From Mastigias papua (Eukaryota; Cnidaria; Scyphozoa; Rhizostomeae; Mastigiidae), in assembly GCA_964019165.1 (NCBI GenBank), contig OZ025281.1, forward strand, positions 12,211,888-12,275,887: a stretch of DNA of 64,000 bases. The letters are read 5' to 3'. Numbering within the stretch: position 1 is the stretch's first letter; every line of letters starts with the position of its first letter. A program made the translations under genes and the position numbers. The notes under the pieces are model-generated. The model saw only the letters and a program-made list of their open reading frames with translations. It had not been told where the DNA came from and searched no databases. Below, piece by piece: positions 48,722 through 61,096 of the stretch.

Positions 48722-49269
48722 CTAATACCCATTTATACCCACAATTCTCAGCAACACCTGTTCACACTTATATCAAAAGTTAAACCTAAAATTCTTTTAG
48801 ATCTAAAGCTTCAAAAGATTTCCTAACTACTGTGTAATTGTTGTCATGAAAGCATGAGAAGATTTCCAATCAATTATTTTAACTCCATAATCTCCCTCTT
48901 TTGACATCAAATTTGACACTGGCACAATTATTAAATGATTATGAACAACCTATTATGCATAAAGCAGTTGCTTATTTGATATTAGAATCTATCAATCTAC
49001 TGAAAAAAACAGTTCTTGCTTCGGCAAAGTGATAAATATCAAATATTCTAAAACTTGAATAGTCAAACCCAAAAAATTGAATACAAAAGCTGCTATTTTC
49101 TAATAAACCATTGAAATTTTTGATAAACATGATATCATAGTGCATTTGTCTTCCCTGAAATATTTGAATTGAACTGTAAATAAAACATACAAAATCAATA
49201 ATTATCAAATATATAATATATCATTTGTATATAAACTTATAAAAATGGTAACTTATGAACTAGTAAATA

Positions 49270-49450
49270 ACAAATAATTAATTTGATTGTAGGAAAGCGC
49301 AGCTTGCGGATGAACTTTAGAACCGGAATTGTGACAAATAAAAGAGATGTTTCTACGTCTTCAGAGATGCTTCAATTTAATGACACTATACTATTTAAAT
49401 AGTTTCGTTAAATTGAAACATCTCCAAAGACGGAGAAGTGTCTATAATGT
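49270..49450. repeat. Hairpin-forming repeat in NLR intron
   Basis: GAGATGTTTCTACGTCTTC ... TTCAATTTAA is mirrored by TTAAATTGAAACATCTCC and AAGACGGAGAAGTGTCT. The left edge, GGAAAGCGCAGCTTGCGGAT, resembles 8437-8460. Likely a small MITE-type family. Confidence 0.45.
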
Positions 49451-49574
49451 TCAAGGAACGTAGATAGATAATGACAAATGATGCCGATGTCGAATATGAA
49501 GCTAAACATTAACCAACTCAATCAATCTCTACTAATTAAATTTATAACTAGTAAGATTCAATATAAATTAACGA

Positions 49575-49975
49575 GTGCCAATCAAATGTTCACGTGACAT
49601 GAATAGACTCCAAAAGCTACAGAATAGAGCAGTTAGAATAATAACTAACAGTGCGTCTAACGCCCCCGCTAGTCCATTGTTCACAGAACTTGGTTTAAGA
49701 TCTGTAAGGGAACTCTGTGAACATGAGACAAAACTTACAACTTTTCAATCTCTCAATGACCTTGCTCCAAATTACCTTAGAAAACTTCTAATTCGAAACT
49801 CTTATTATTCGCGTAGAGCCCTAAGAAATACGGAAAATTATTTGAGGTTGGCATTGACAAAACTAATGGTGGGCAAAAAGGATATTCATTCAGAGGAGCA
49901 AAATCATGGAATATTCTCCCAGCTGATGCTAAGGGAGCACGATCCCTGACATCATTCAAATCTTATATGTAATTA
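49575..49975 (+). mobile_element. LINE C-terminal fragment
   Basis: Encodes MNRLQKLQNRAVRIIT, then ELGLRSVRELCEHE and LNDLAPNYLRKLL. After a frameshift near 49855 it continues with KSWNILPADAKGARSLTSFK to a stop at about 49973. This is the typical last block of a CR1/Jockey-like RT ORF. Antisense to the NLR gene. Confidence 0.7.
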
Positions 49976-50099
49976 AACTTTTAACATATCTTAGGCCCCG
50001 GAGTTTTTTCAAGGAATTTTTTAACACTGTATTTAAACTTTTAAGATAGGTCATTTTGTCCCCTTTTTGTAAATATTTAGCTTTCTCGTTTTGTAAATA

Positions 50100-50735
50100 G
50101 ACGGCCACTTGGAAATCAGCTTTGCTGGATGAGCAACGATCTATCTCTCTCTCTTTTCAAGTGCCCTGTTCTTCCAGAACGTTAGCGGCCACGGTTCTCC
50201 ATAATTCTCTATCTTTTGCTGTTCTGATTATTTGTTGTTTGCCGATCTTCATCAAATGGCTCAGGCTTGAGATGAAAGTGAGTCTCTGCCTTCCTCTAGC
50301 TCTTTTTCCTTCAATTTTTCCAGTTATTGCCACGTCTTCCAGTTCTTCTTTCCTTAAAACATGCCCTAAAAACTGCAGTTCCCATCTTAGCCAGTACTTC
50401 CTCATTTGAAAAGTGATCTGTCCAAAATATTCGGAGCATTCTTCTGTAAAAGTACACTTCGACTGATTGTAATCTCTTTTCCATAGTTTGGGATATTGTC
50501 CAACATTCACTGTCGTATGTGAGGATAGAAAATACATAGCAATCTAATACTCTTAATTTTGTTTTCATTGATAGTTGTCTATTTTTGAGTATCCTCCCCA
50601 TTTTCTCGAAAATAGCTTATGACATTCCGATCCTCTTCTGTATATCACTGTCACTTCTACCGTCTGATGTAATTAAACTCCCAAGGTAACTGAATTTTTT
50701 GGCCTGTTTTATCATTGTTTCTCCAACCGTTTATA
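50100..50735 (-). mobile_element. LINE C-terminal fragment, probably family A
   Basis: Two overlapping minus-strand frames read LRVLDCYVFSILTYDSECWT, RRMLRIFWTDHFSNEEVL, LQFLGHVLRKEELEDVAITG and KIEGKRARGRQRLTF. This is the C-terminal region of an endonuclease/RT LINE with one frameshift. It could be the part that the family A copy at 35-38 kb lacks. Same orientation as the NLR, in the intron after the NACHT exon. Confidence 0.7.
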
Positions 50736-50843
50736 AATAACTGAAATGTATGTATGACATAAACATGCATAACACTATAGTGTCTATATTATTTGTTGCA
50801 GTTATGGTTCTAAACAAATAATGAAATAGTAAAATCATCTTAC

Positions 50844-52894
50844 CCTCATTTTCATGTCATAGCTCATTTCAGTAGTGCAATATTTTACGTCCAATTCCCT
50901 CATTTTCAAATCTCCTTTCCGTTGTCTCCATTCAACTGCTTCCACCAACTTCTCCCACCATTCAATATTAATGTCTAGTTCATATAACCCAAACCATTCA
51001 CATGACAGACCCCAATCGCATGCATTTATCAAACTATCCACAGTTTTTAACTGACAGTCTCGTATTTCCAACCCTTCTAATTGTCGATCACTCGATATGG
51101 ATCCATTCTCATCATCATCAAACTGGCAACCAACTATGCCTAACCTTCCACAAAACCCATTCTTATTCCCACTTCCAAACCTAGACCGAATGGCACTCAC
51201 AGTTGTCTTAATGTTCCATAACCAGATGCCATCACCAACACGAAAACACCCCTTCACAGCAACCACATCCAATTGCTTAACATTTGACACTTCGAGCCTC
51301 CAAAATTGAACGCCTGTGAATGCCATTCGAATATCGTCGTCCTTCCATCCGCAACTTTCCAAGTGCCTGCAAATCCTACAAATATGTTCAGTCGTAATTG
51401 AGTTTGAATAAAAGTCATTGCAATGGCATTTACTAATAATTGACATAATACAATCTCTATCATTCAAACTCTCATTTAAAAACAAAGTAATAATTTCATA
51501 TGACCTACTTAATTTGGTCTCATCATCCAACCCACACTCATTTAATAATTCAATTACATCCCCTAATAACAGTTTCTCATTTACTTCTTGTTCCAATCCT
51601 ACAACATTCTTTAGTATTTCTTTTATTATTCCTCTATATGAAAAGCCTGACAACAAACTACATACAAATGAGACAACTTCAATAAACCCCCTTTTCAAAT
51701 TTTCCTTTAGTATTTCCATAAAAGTTTCCCGGTCTTTTTTACATATGTAAAGGGCTGCCAGAAACTCCATCAATGATAAATGTTTAAATTGATACTTCTC
51801 TGTAATATTGTCTGACACATCAACAAATAAACTTTGAACAAATCCTTTGTCTTTTCCGATGTCACCAAGCAGTGATATAATATCTCCCTCAAAAATTATT
51901 CTGCTCTTTGTCAGTAAATTGTGGCAAACCTCACTGAGCACTGATAATGCTTGTGAGAATTCATTAAAAATTTTCGAAGCTCTCTTCCCACTTACACCAA
52001 GTTTGTCAGCGTGTTGCTTCAGCAATAGAAAAACAGTCCAGCAATATAGCTCAGTACAGTTGGAAATAGCTTCACCTTTCAATAAAATGGCAATGCAACA
52101 TAACGTATTTAAAAACTGTGGCACATGAATAATTGGAACATTTGATGCTCTCTTTGCATTGTTTATATCCAAAATATGCTCTCTGCACGCAAAGAACTTT
52201 TTTACATATATTTTGATTTGGTCGTTGGTGAGTCCTTGAATTTCAACAGTCTGCAAACCACCTACCTTACGGTAGCTATTTAGCTTGAATTCAATGTGGG
52301 GTCTGCCGGTCAGTATAACGTTAGACTTTGGATAAATCTTACGGCTTAGAAGTTGCTCAATGATTGAGTCTTTTTCAGTTATGTCAAAGAGTTCATCCAA
52401 GCCATCCACTATAACCAAGACGCCCTCTCCATCTCCTAAATCGTAGTTAACTTTACTTTTTACGAATTCAAAAAGGATTTCATGTGTCTTCAGCTGAGCC
52501 CCTTCGTGGTCTTTGAAGTAATTCAAGTCTCTACATTCAAACATGACACACATTTTAAAGTTTTGATAAATATCACCATTTGCCCACCCATAAGTCAACT
52601 GTTTGGCAAGAACAGATTTGCCCATTCCCGCAATGCCGCGAATAAATGTTACACGGTGTTTGTCGCCAATTAAGTTAGATATATCAATATCATCACCTGT
52701 GACATCTTCAAGATGTTCCAAGTACCTTTTCGCTTCATCTCTAAAATTGACTTCGGCTCGAGAGCAACGGCTTATCTTCAACTTTACGGCAAAATCTGAG
52801 ACATCTACTTCTTTCAGCACTATTCTGTCGTTTTCATCTACCTTATGAATTTCATGTGTCCTATGAAGTTGCTTGTAAGTATCCTTTACAATAT
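50844..52894 (-). CDS. NLR gene: large NACHT exon
   Basis: Minus-strand exon from the acceptor TTTGTCTTGTAG (enters in phase 1) to AATGAGG/gtaaga (leaves in phase 0). The open frame runs 697 codons from 52928, but the ATG there lies upstream of the acceptor and is probably not the true start. Counting from it, the P-loop GIAGMGKS is at 98-105, Walker B LVIVDGLDEL at 171-180, a sensor-like LTGRP at 206-210 and FKHLSLMEFLAALY (NACHT-associated winged-helix end) at 381-394. About residues 555-690 show L-x-x-L-x-(I/V)-x-x-C blocks (LGIVGCQF, LEIRDCQL, LDVKYC), which look like a divergent LRR region. NACHT proteins of this kind are intracellular immune sensors that oligomerise on ATP binding. No effector domain lies in this exon. 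Confidence 0.85.
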
Positions 52895-53510
52895 CTACAA
52901 GACAAATACACTTCAAGTGATATTGCATAATATGACAGAAGCAGAAAGAGAGAAAGAAGAGTGAAAGGACAAGAAGTAATGATGGTAGTCTCTTTTACTA
53001 GTTTTGAATATGAACTGGAGAGCATTTAAAATTAGGACGGACAATGAAACATTCAGCGTAGAGTTTAAAAAGGAGTACACACTTTCTGTCTATAAAAGAT
53101 TATGTTTTGCCACCGTCCTGGAATTATTCAACAAAGATTTAGCAACTGTACATCTGTCCCTGCTCTGTTGATAGACCCATCAATTCCCGTAAGCCTTCGA
53201 AGTCATGCATGCCCGCCATATTAGAACGCAGTCAAGGGTTGCACATAAATTCGGTCCATTAGATACTTGCTATTCCCAGGGCCAGCTCTATGACCTTCTT
53301 CGACTTTCCAAAATGAAGGGGCAGAGTTTTTGTTAATAATTTTCCATTCGTCCCGTCAAATTGCTTAGCAACAGATAAAAATTTCCGTAATCTGGGAGCG
53401 GGGCGATTGGCTAAATTTTTGATTGCCTACAAAAAGTGAGCTTGAACAGAAAAGGATAAACAAGTAGATAATGAGTTGCTATAGCATATTAATATTACAA
53501 ACATGATAGT
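52895..53510 (-). other. Intron before the NACHT exon, nothing recognised
   Basis: No repeat or exon identified between the NACHT acceptor and the GGT microsatellite. Confidence 0.4.
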
Positions 53511-53513
53511 TAT

Positions 53514-53648
53514 TATGATGATGGTGGTGGTGGTGGTGGTGGTGGTGGTGGTGGTGGTGGTGGTGGTGGTGGTGATGGTGATGGTGGTGGTGGTGATGGT
53601 GGTGGTGGTGGTGGTGATGGTGGTGATGGTGGTGGTGATGGTGGTGGC
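53514..53648. repeat. (GGT)n/(GAT) trinucleotide microsatellite
   Basis: A run of GGT units with interspersed GAT; frames across it are poly-Val or poly-Thr artefacts. Confidence 0.95.
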
Positions 53649-54204
53649 TTGGAAATGGTCTACGACTTCCACGCTAAGTGCCAAGTGAAGAAGATGACCC
53701 ATTCATATGATTCATCTTGACAAAAAGACGACCAAAAAAGATGGAAACAGAAGAAATACGAGTATCTATTTATGTTGCTAAACATTGCCTTTCCAAACAC
53801 CGTTTTGTCAAATGGCCTATACTAGCGTAGCTAGCCATCCAGACCCTATAAGATACTGCATAGCGAGAAACTCAGGTTGCAATACCGATAACAAGCAACA
53901 ACGGGATACGGAAATAAAATGGAAACAACAGTATGATATAGAGAAGAACCCAGGACGAGGGTCAGAGACTCTGAAACTAGACAGGATCAAGAAGCGAAAA
54001 GAAAGAGCACAACAGAAGGTAAATAGAGCGAACATATTTAATAGTATATTAGGCAAAATTTTCAAGTGGTGCATAAACCAAAAGTGGTATATGCTATTGT
54101 TTACTTAGATGAATAACAACTTCGATGACATTAGACTTTTCAAGCACAAGGGGCAAGGTAGATAGATACGATGAGGGGAAGGAGTACGATGAGTTAAAAA
54201 TTTT

Positions 54205-54300
54205 TTTATACCAAGGTGAGCGAGAGGCCAAGTAGTTAAGGCGCTTAACTACTGAGAGAAACATCGATGGCTCGAGCCTAACCCTTGGATTATAAAAGTA
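54205..54300 (+). repeat. SINE-like tRNA-derived head, copy 3
   Basis: GAGAGGCCAAGTAGTTAAGG resembles a tRNA(Ser) A-box region and CATCGATGGCTCGAGCC a B box. GCGCTTAACTACTGAGAGAA between them matches the heads of the repeats at 3215-3440 and 9262-9478. Confidence 0.5.
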
Positions 54301-55285
54301 GTCTGGACATCTTAAAGGAGAGGGGTTTTACAGGCTTAACACTATACCCGACAAGCGGAGAGGGAGTCGGATACAAATTGCGAACTGTTTTAGAAGTCAT
54401 ACATCTATGGCCCCTAACCAAACAAAATGCTATTGCTCAGTTCAAGTACATCAGTTCAAGTACAATATCTTATCAAGTATTCAAGTCTTCAAAGATCATC
54501 AAAGTATGCAACACGATAATGATACCAAGTACGCAAACTCTTGAGTCCCGAATAAACGCCCCCCGCATACTACTCTCCTAACAAAAATCACTGCAGGACG
54601 TCCTTTTGCAGACCCCCCCCCCAGTTTATCATTCTTGTGTCTGTAATTCTACAGAGCAGCATTAAGTAACCTAAGACAACTTCCTTTTCATTCGTGATAA
54701 TCATCCATAGCTATTATAATTAAAAAAATCTCTCACCCACCACGGTTACTCTAAACCCCTTTCATTAGGTTTTCAGGAAATTTCCTTCCCCCCTACTATT
54801 CCAATACCCCATCTATTGGGAACCTGAGAGTAAGTTTGCAAAATTAATTCTCACAAATTCGACGACAATTCTGTGGCCCTAAAGAACAGCACATATTCTG
54901 TCATTCTCCTCCATCAGGTATTTGTGTATTTCTTCATGATCTCAATGCTCTGATCTCTCAATTATCACATGAATTGTTAATACATTGTCAAAACTCTGGC
55001 AATTGTATTTTGAGAGATCATATAGAATAAAGAAAGGTTAAGAGTGTTTATTACTAATGGTTCTTAAAGTTTAAACTCAATACAGTGATGAAGCTACCTT
55101 GATATAGCTTGTGTTATAACACAAGGGATCTTATTAAATCATTGGTTTAGTTAACGCAAATTACAATCTCAAGTGCACAATAATCTTAAGTCCAACTGCA
55201 TCATTCGCTAAATGCGCATAAGGCTGTTAGACAGGAACCAATACAGCCGCATCCTCTTTTTTGCTAACGCAGGTCAATTTCACAT
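54301..55285. other. Intron: nothing recognised
   Basis: AT-rich, with no domain-bearing frame or convincing exon. Confidence 0.4.
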
Positions 55286-55556
55286 TACTCCGTTTTCATT
55301 TTGACTTGTTATTCTTCCTTGCTCACACTACTCCGTTTCCATTTTGATTCGTTATTCTTCCTTGCTCACACTACTCCGTTTCCATTTTGATTCGTTATTC
55401 TTCCTTGCTCACACTACTCCGTTTCCATTTTGATTCGCTATTCTTCCTTGTTCACATTACTCCGTTTCCATTTTGATTTGTTATTCTTCCTTGCTCACAT
55501 TACTCTGTTTCCACTTTGATTCGCTATTCTTCCTTGTTCACATTACTCCGTTTTCA
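55286..55556. repeat. 43-bp tandem repeat, about six copies
   Basis: Unit begins ACTCCGTTTCCATTTTGATT and ends TTCTTCCTTGCTCACACT, with a few substitutions between copies. Confidence 0.9.
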
Positions 55557-56710
55557 CCCAAAATTGAATAGATATCGATTGATTTTCACATTTGTCCTGA
55601 AAGATGCATCTGATTGAAAGATTCTTTTTACATTGGAGTAATGTAAACGCAAAAACCAAGAACGGAGTAAAACATACGAGTATTTGATGAAAAACAGAGT
55701 CGAGTGAGCAGGGCCTCAAGTGCATTATTGTGTAGTCGCTTGTTACCTGGTAACTAAGAACTCTTGTTACCTTTGTCATGCTTCCCTTTCTACCTGAGCA
55801 TGAATCAAACCAATTATTCATGGAATGATCATAACCAAATATGTCATAGGCGAATTTGTCACAAGACTGTATCTAGTTCTGGGATGTGGTAAATTAAAGT
55901 TTAAAGGAAGAAATCGATTTCACATTTTGTCGCTGTCCTTGCATACAACGTATTGCAAAGCAAAGCTGCGGGCCTCTTCTCAAACACCAATTGGAACTGG
56001 TGATAATGGTTTTCTGGTAGTCTTCCAAACTTACTTAAAAAAATATTTGCTCTCTGTACGTCACTGATAGTAGCAAAGACATGTTGCATGCAATTCATAC
56101 AAAGAACATTGCATCTCAATCATGTATCACCTTTTTCTATCGAATTTTAGAGGGTCCTTGTTCATAGTCTTTTTGCACTGCAGCAAATGATGTGCAGCAA
56201 TAGGTATATAAGATAAACAGGAAATGGTCACTCTGAGCAAAAGCCTTACTTGAACTACCATCAAAGATGCCAAGAAATCATGCAAAGGTGCAAAGAATCC
56301 TAAAGTCCATTCTCAAATTACGGTTTCCTACACCCAAAGAATTCAGAAGAGATAATTCATAACGATCAAACACAAATAAGGATGCTTCAACATATACTTA
56401 GGGCCAGTGGTAACTGAACTTTACACATATTGATAATAACAGATGATAACAGGTACAATATCTGAAAATGAACCGTTGTCAACGAATGTTAAACGCAGGA
56501 GTTACATTCCTCAATGACAAAAATAAACGACTGGATGAAATGTCAGTGCGGCAGCAATAAGATGCGCTGACGATCACGATGGTGATTATGATGACCAAGT
56601 TGATGGCGATAATGATTAAGATGATTGCATTGATAATGGAATTGATATGAATGACGATTGCATCACCAATCAGAAATGGTACGAGATAAAAGTAACTGAT
56701 AGAAACTTAC
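55557..56710 (-). other. Intron: nothing recognised
   Basis: No exon or repeat family recognised. Confidence 0.4.
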
Positions 56711-56734
56711 TCGTGTCTTCAGGTGTGATGTGCT
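56711..56734 (-). CDS. NLR gene: 24-nt microexon (phase 1-1)
   Basis: Minus strand CTTTTAATTTTTAG / 24 nt / gtaagtttct, both strong signals. In phase 1 it encodes HITPEDT plus split codons and leads in frame into the NACHT exon (N-I-V-K-D-T). Confidence 0.5.
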
Positions 56735-57049
56735 CTAAAAATTAAAAGATTTATAGATTAGATCATAGTATTTTAATTCATTATTATCGATGTAACTTAG
56801 GGCAATACAGCTAATCAGAGCAATAGATAAAATGAACATAAACGAACGACTATTATTACTATTATTATCAATTTCTTTAATATTTAAATTACAATGATAG
56901 CTAAAGAATACTAGCTAAGTAATTCTAACTATTAAAACAAAATACAAACCAGATAAAATAATTACGATAATAAAAAGAGGTGGATGAAATAAGTACAATT
57001 TTCAATGATATTCAAGGTAAAAACAAGTTTCTACAATAGTTAATATGAA

Positions 57050-57441
57050 AAGTCTAGGTGTGGAAAACAGAGGCAAATTCTGTAATTAGCCAATCAAAAG
57101 GCATTCTCAACAACCAATCAGAATCCTGGATGGTGACGTCACTTTGTTTACATTTTGCCTGCCACCCCCTCTTTACAATGGGGAAAACATAGTCATACAA
57201 TAATAAGGTCATCATCAATACATGCTTGCTTGAAACTCTCCCAGTTTTTAGCAGCATTTTTGTATGAAAATAAGTTATGAATTCCTCGCGGCCCTAAGCG
57301 ATATCTGCATCTTTTTCATCCTTCCTAAATTGTATGTCAAATAGGTATAGGTACCCAGGAAAAGTGGCTCCCAACCCCAGAAGACCTGTTCATAATTCAC
57401 TGTCAATACTGCAAAATTCCTCAAGGGAACCCTTTCTCAAT
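57050..57441 (+). repeat. Left arm of a large inverted repeat pair
   Basis: About 390 bp whose reverse complement recurs at 58415-58830 with moderate divergence. Shared stretches include CAATCAGAATCCTGGATGGT, GAATTCCTCGCGGCCCTAAG and CAGAAGACCTGTTCAT. Confidence 0.8.
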
Positions 57442-58414
57442 AGCCTCTTTTTCCTTTTATATCTTATAAGAATTTTAAAACTACAACTTACTTTGGTTAC
57501 GCTGTGACCAAACACAACAAGAAAGGACACTAAGCTTTCTGGCTCCAACAGAATATGTTGCTTACAATTCAACATATGTGCAACAAGATAAATAAAGTTG
57601 GTGTCAAAAAGATGCTGAGTTTTTGTACAGGAGATAGACAAGGTAAACATTGGACAGTTTTTGTGTGTACTAAATAATTCTAAATGTATAGAATGAATAC
57701 ATGCACATGCACATGACCAAAATTCTTAACAGTTAATATGAGATGGAGTTTCTAAAACTATTAGTCACATAAAGAAACGAAAAGAAATAATAAAATAGGT
57801 GGCACGCTGCTAGTAGTCTAACAAGCTCACTCCATCAGTTGAGTGAAAAAGTTATATTGTTACCTCAAATATTGATCTATTAGCTATATAGCCTCTTCAA
57901 TTTGAAGTTAATTTCCTTTTCTTAATTTCAACTACGTCTCTCCCACCTCCGAAAAATAGATAATGATTTGCACATTTCTTTGAAACAGTCCAGCAAAGAT
58001 AGATGCCTGCTGACGCAAATTTGATAAAATAAATATACTCTTGTAACGAAACATATGTTTCGTCGACGATAATGAGAATACGTCAAGAAGCCATTGCAAA
58101 TTTTATATTCACTGTAGACACACGGAGCTCCGTGGAGTTTAATTAAACTCCGCGGAGTTTAATTCACCGAATGGAATAATTCTAATTCACCGAATGGAAA
58201 CCTTACAACTCCGTTTAGCTCAGCAATAAGTTTGTTGTAAAAGATGCTGCCGTGATGAAGCAAGTCTAAGTTAAAGATGGGTATTAGTTTTCTTTGTTCT
58301 ACTTCTCTTGCTGGTTTTTGTGACAGGAAATGTACAAATCATTACCTAGTTTTCTGGGGTGGGAAGAGACAAAGTTACAGTTACAATAAGAAATTAATTT
58401 CAATTCAATGATGT
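57442..58414. other. Spacer of the inverted repeat pair
   Basis: Contains a short hairpin at 58120-58165 (ACTCCGTGGAGTTTAATT / AAACTCCGCGGAGTTT) and a direct AATTCACCGAATGGAA doublet. No gene recognised. Confidence 0.45.
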
Positions 58415-58830
58415 TATTGAGAAAGGGTTCTCTTGAAGAAATTTGCGGTATTGATAGTGAAGTATGAACAGGTCTTCTGGGGTTAGGAGCCACTTTTCCT
58501 GGGTGCCTAAACCTATTTGACATACAATTTAGGAAGGATGAAATTTGAATGTCGCTGCAGAGAATTTTCATGGAGCTATCGCTTAGGGCCGCGAGGAATT
58601 CATAGCTTATTGCCTTAGAAAACTGCTGCCAAAAACTGGGAGAGTTTCCAGCAAGCATGTATTGATCATGGTCTTTTTAATGCAGCTATGTTTTACCATT
58701 GCTAGAGGGGGTGGCAGCCAAAATGTAAACAAATAACGTCACCATCCAGGATTCTGATTGGTTGTTGAGGATCCCTTTTGATTGGCTGCTACAAAATTTG
58801 CCTCTGTTGGTGTGGAACAACAATCCAAAT
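58415..58830 (-). repeat. Right arm of the large inverted repeat pair
   Basis: Inverted copy of 57050-57441. A frame of 119 codons on the minus strand crosses it (QFSKAISYEFLAALS), but it has no recognised domain and the other arm is not open over the same stretch. Abuts the LINE fragment at 58831. Confidence 0.8.
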
Positions 58831-59400
58831 TTCATGCTTGCTTTGAACTGATGAAGAATCTGAGGTTTGCACTTTCTGGCAGCATTCGCCAGAGTTGTGG
58901 ACCTTCAAATGTAATACATTCTGTACTACAGTTAGCCGATCTTACCATAGGCTGAAGAAAATCGTTGTTATGTCGTAAATTATAGTAATTTTCGTTATTA
59001 AACAAAAAGTCTGCCGTATGAAAGAAAAGCTCAGGTTAATTTTAATTTTCTACATTTCAGTCATCTTAGTGTGAATAGTGATGGCACAATCCTTCTCTAA
59101 TAGATCATTATAACTAGATTCCATGTCCTTATAAGTAATTCTTAACGCCCTTTCCTGCATTTTGCCCATTTTGTTGCTACGCTGCCTGCTGTGAAATATC
59201 CAGAGTACTGGGCAATAGTGAAATTGAATCGATATAAATTCTCTCATAAGGGTTCCTAGTTTCCTTTCATCTATACATGCGGATATGCGAGCAAGTGTAT
59301 AGAGCCTCTTGCTAGCTTTGTGGCACAAATTGGTAACATGCTAATCGAAAAATAGTTTATTATCAATGTGAACTTCAAGTAGCTTTACTTCAGAGCTACT
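58831..59400 (-). mobile_element. LINE C-terminal fragment
   Basis: Minus strand reads KASKRLYTLARISACIDERK, EFISIQFHYCPVLWIFHSRQ, ALRITYKDMESSYNDLL and, after a frameshift, FFHTADFLFNNENYYNLRHN and ECITFEGPQLWRMLP. This is the C-terminal block of a CR1/RTE-like RT ORF, truncated at both ends. Same strand as the NLR, intronic. Confidence 0.7.
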
Positions 59401-59757
59401 TAGAACGTCAGTATCCCCAATCCTAGGCTTTTCAATGAGTAAATTAGACGCGCGCTGCCAACCGCACGTGTGGGATCGTTTGCGCGCGCAAAACATTCAA
59501 TAATGAGAGCTCTCCTTAGTACCTCGAGGTACATTTTTGATAAAGCTGGCGAGAGTGACATATCGAGCGCGTGAACTGAGATGGACGCATACCTGTGCGC
59601 TCGTGCGCAATTGTGCGAAACTCATTGAAAGGCCTGCAATCCTAACAGTGATGGAAACTCATTCCTCTGTCCATGAATATAAGAAATCACCTCTAACATT
59701 TACACATGAGTTTCTGTTTTCTACAATCATCAGGCTGCTAAATCTCTGTGTTGTTAA

Positions 59758-60322
59758 GCCTGGTTTCCATATAACTTTCACCCACCAGCGACCCACCAGT
59801 GTCATTGCTGCTGTACAGAAGTTAACCATATTTATAGTTGTTTTGCTGACTTAAGCTTTTTTATGCTATGAATATATTGCTTTTACAAAATGTGATCGAA
59901 TGAAATCAATTCTCATGTACAACAACAGCTTCCATGTTTTAAATCTCTGGACTTTCGTATTGGAACAGTAAGATAAAGTATGAATTATGGTCATTCCCTT
60001 TAGTCCTATTCCTGTACAAATTGGCGCCTTTTTGCTGAATCCTGATTGGCTCTGTAAGAACACCTGACTCTGGTGATTCTGAAATGCATTGCTGCTGTTG
60101 TAGTGGCTCCACCGGCTCACCGCAGCCAACTTTCCATATAAATTTGTCGCATTGGCTGGAGGTCCAGCGAGAGCAAAGGTAAATAGAACTGAATTCAACC
60201 TTTCATCCATATCTGCAGTGGGCTGCCGGTGGCTTGCCAGTAATCAGAAGAGAGCGATAACATTAAAAAGTTTAATATCACTGGTGGGTGGCTAGTGGAT
60301 GAAAGTTGTGTGGGAACCAGGC
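59758..60322. mobile_element. MITE with ~45-bp inverted ends, TTAA-type target
   Basis: GCCTGGTTTCCATATAACTT, then TCACCCACCAGCGACCC at the left, mirrored by GGTGGGTGGCTAGTGGATGA and GGGAACCAGGC at the right. TTAA precedes the left end and TTTA follows the right, compatible with a mutated piggyBac/Kolobok-type TTAA duplication. There is no transposase. Confidence 0.65.
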
Positions 60323-60687
60323 TTTATAGCCACATATATAACAGAATAATATAATATAAGTCGCAATCAAAGCCATCTAATGGAAAAAGAAAACAGTATG
60401 TAAATAAATGTGATCCCAAGGATAAAGCTGGGCAATTCCTGCATGTCATTTTAGGCATGATTATTGAAAATACAAGATAAATGGGACTCGCGATTAGCTA
60501 TCTGTCTGTTACACTTGGCAAGTTAAGTATTCAACAAATTAAATATTGATCTCCAATACATGAACCTGAACAAAGTAAAATGGATCCCAAAGAGTATTCA
60601 ACCATAGGCAGAGCATATGCTACAATTAAGTGTTTCCTTGCAAACAGAGCAAAATGCCACTGGAAAGACTTGGGAATATGATCATAC

Positions 60688-60732
60688 TTAAACCCTTCTG
60701 CATTCTGGTATCTTCAAGTGCTTTAGCCAATC
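60688..60732 (-). CDS. NLR gene: 45-nt exon (phase 1-1), coiled-coil-like
   Basis: Minus strand ATTACTTTACAG / exon / gtatgatc. Encodes LAKALEDTRMQKGL plus split codons; amphipathic and similar in texture to the exons at 61010 and 61739. Confidence 0.5.
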   Translation of the reverse strand, partial: DWLKHLKIPECRRV

Positions 60733-61009
60733 CTGTAAAGTAATTGGAAATCAAAATACCCAGCATGCACTGAAAAAGACAGATGTCAATCATGTTTGAA
60801 ATTTTAGTCATTACTAATGGCTGTTTGAATGCTCATGGCTCAGATAAATAGAGTGATTACTGAAGATATCTGAAGAAAACATGTTCTCTGTAATGAGGTA
60901 CCAGTGCCAAAGATAACAAGCAATGATACCAAAATGCTGCATACAAGACCCTAATTCAAAATTGTAAATATCTACAAAAAAAAAAGGGCAGGGAAAAATG
61001 ATCTCATAC

Positions 61010-61063
61010 TTTGTGCCAACTGCTCATGGTCCATCTTAATACCTTCGACATAGTCTCTCAGCG
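61010..61063 (-). CDS. NLR gene: 54-nt exon (phase 1-1), duplicated HEQLAQ unit
   Basis: Minus strand TTTGGTTTTATAG / exon / gtatgagatc. Encodes LRDYVEGIKMDHEQLAQ. It matches the 61739 exon at L-x-D-x-V-E-x-x-K-x-x-H-E-Q-L-A-Q with the same phase, so the two are tandem exon duplicates. Confidence 0.65.
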
Positions 61064-61096
61064 CTATAAAACCAAAATTTAACATACTTTAACATA

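Noticed and set aside
51002..52848. Plus-strand frames opposite the NACHT exon
   Set aside because: Shadows of the strongly supported minus-strand NACHT coding sequence.
53427..53702. Poly-Thr and poly-Val frames
   Set aside because: They are translations of the GGT/GAT microsatellite.
58299..58658. 119-codon frame containing YEFLAALS, reminiscent of the NACHT EFLAALY motif
   Set aside because: The rest has no NACHT similarity, it lies in an inverted repeat arm, and the partner arm is not open over the same stretch.
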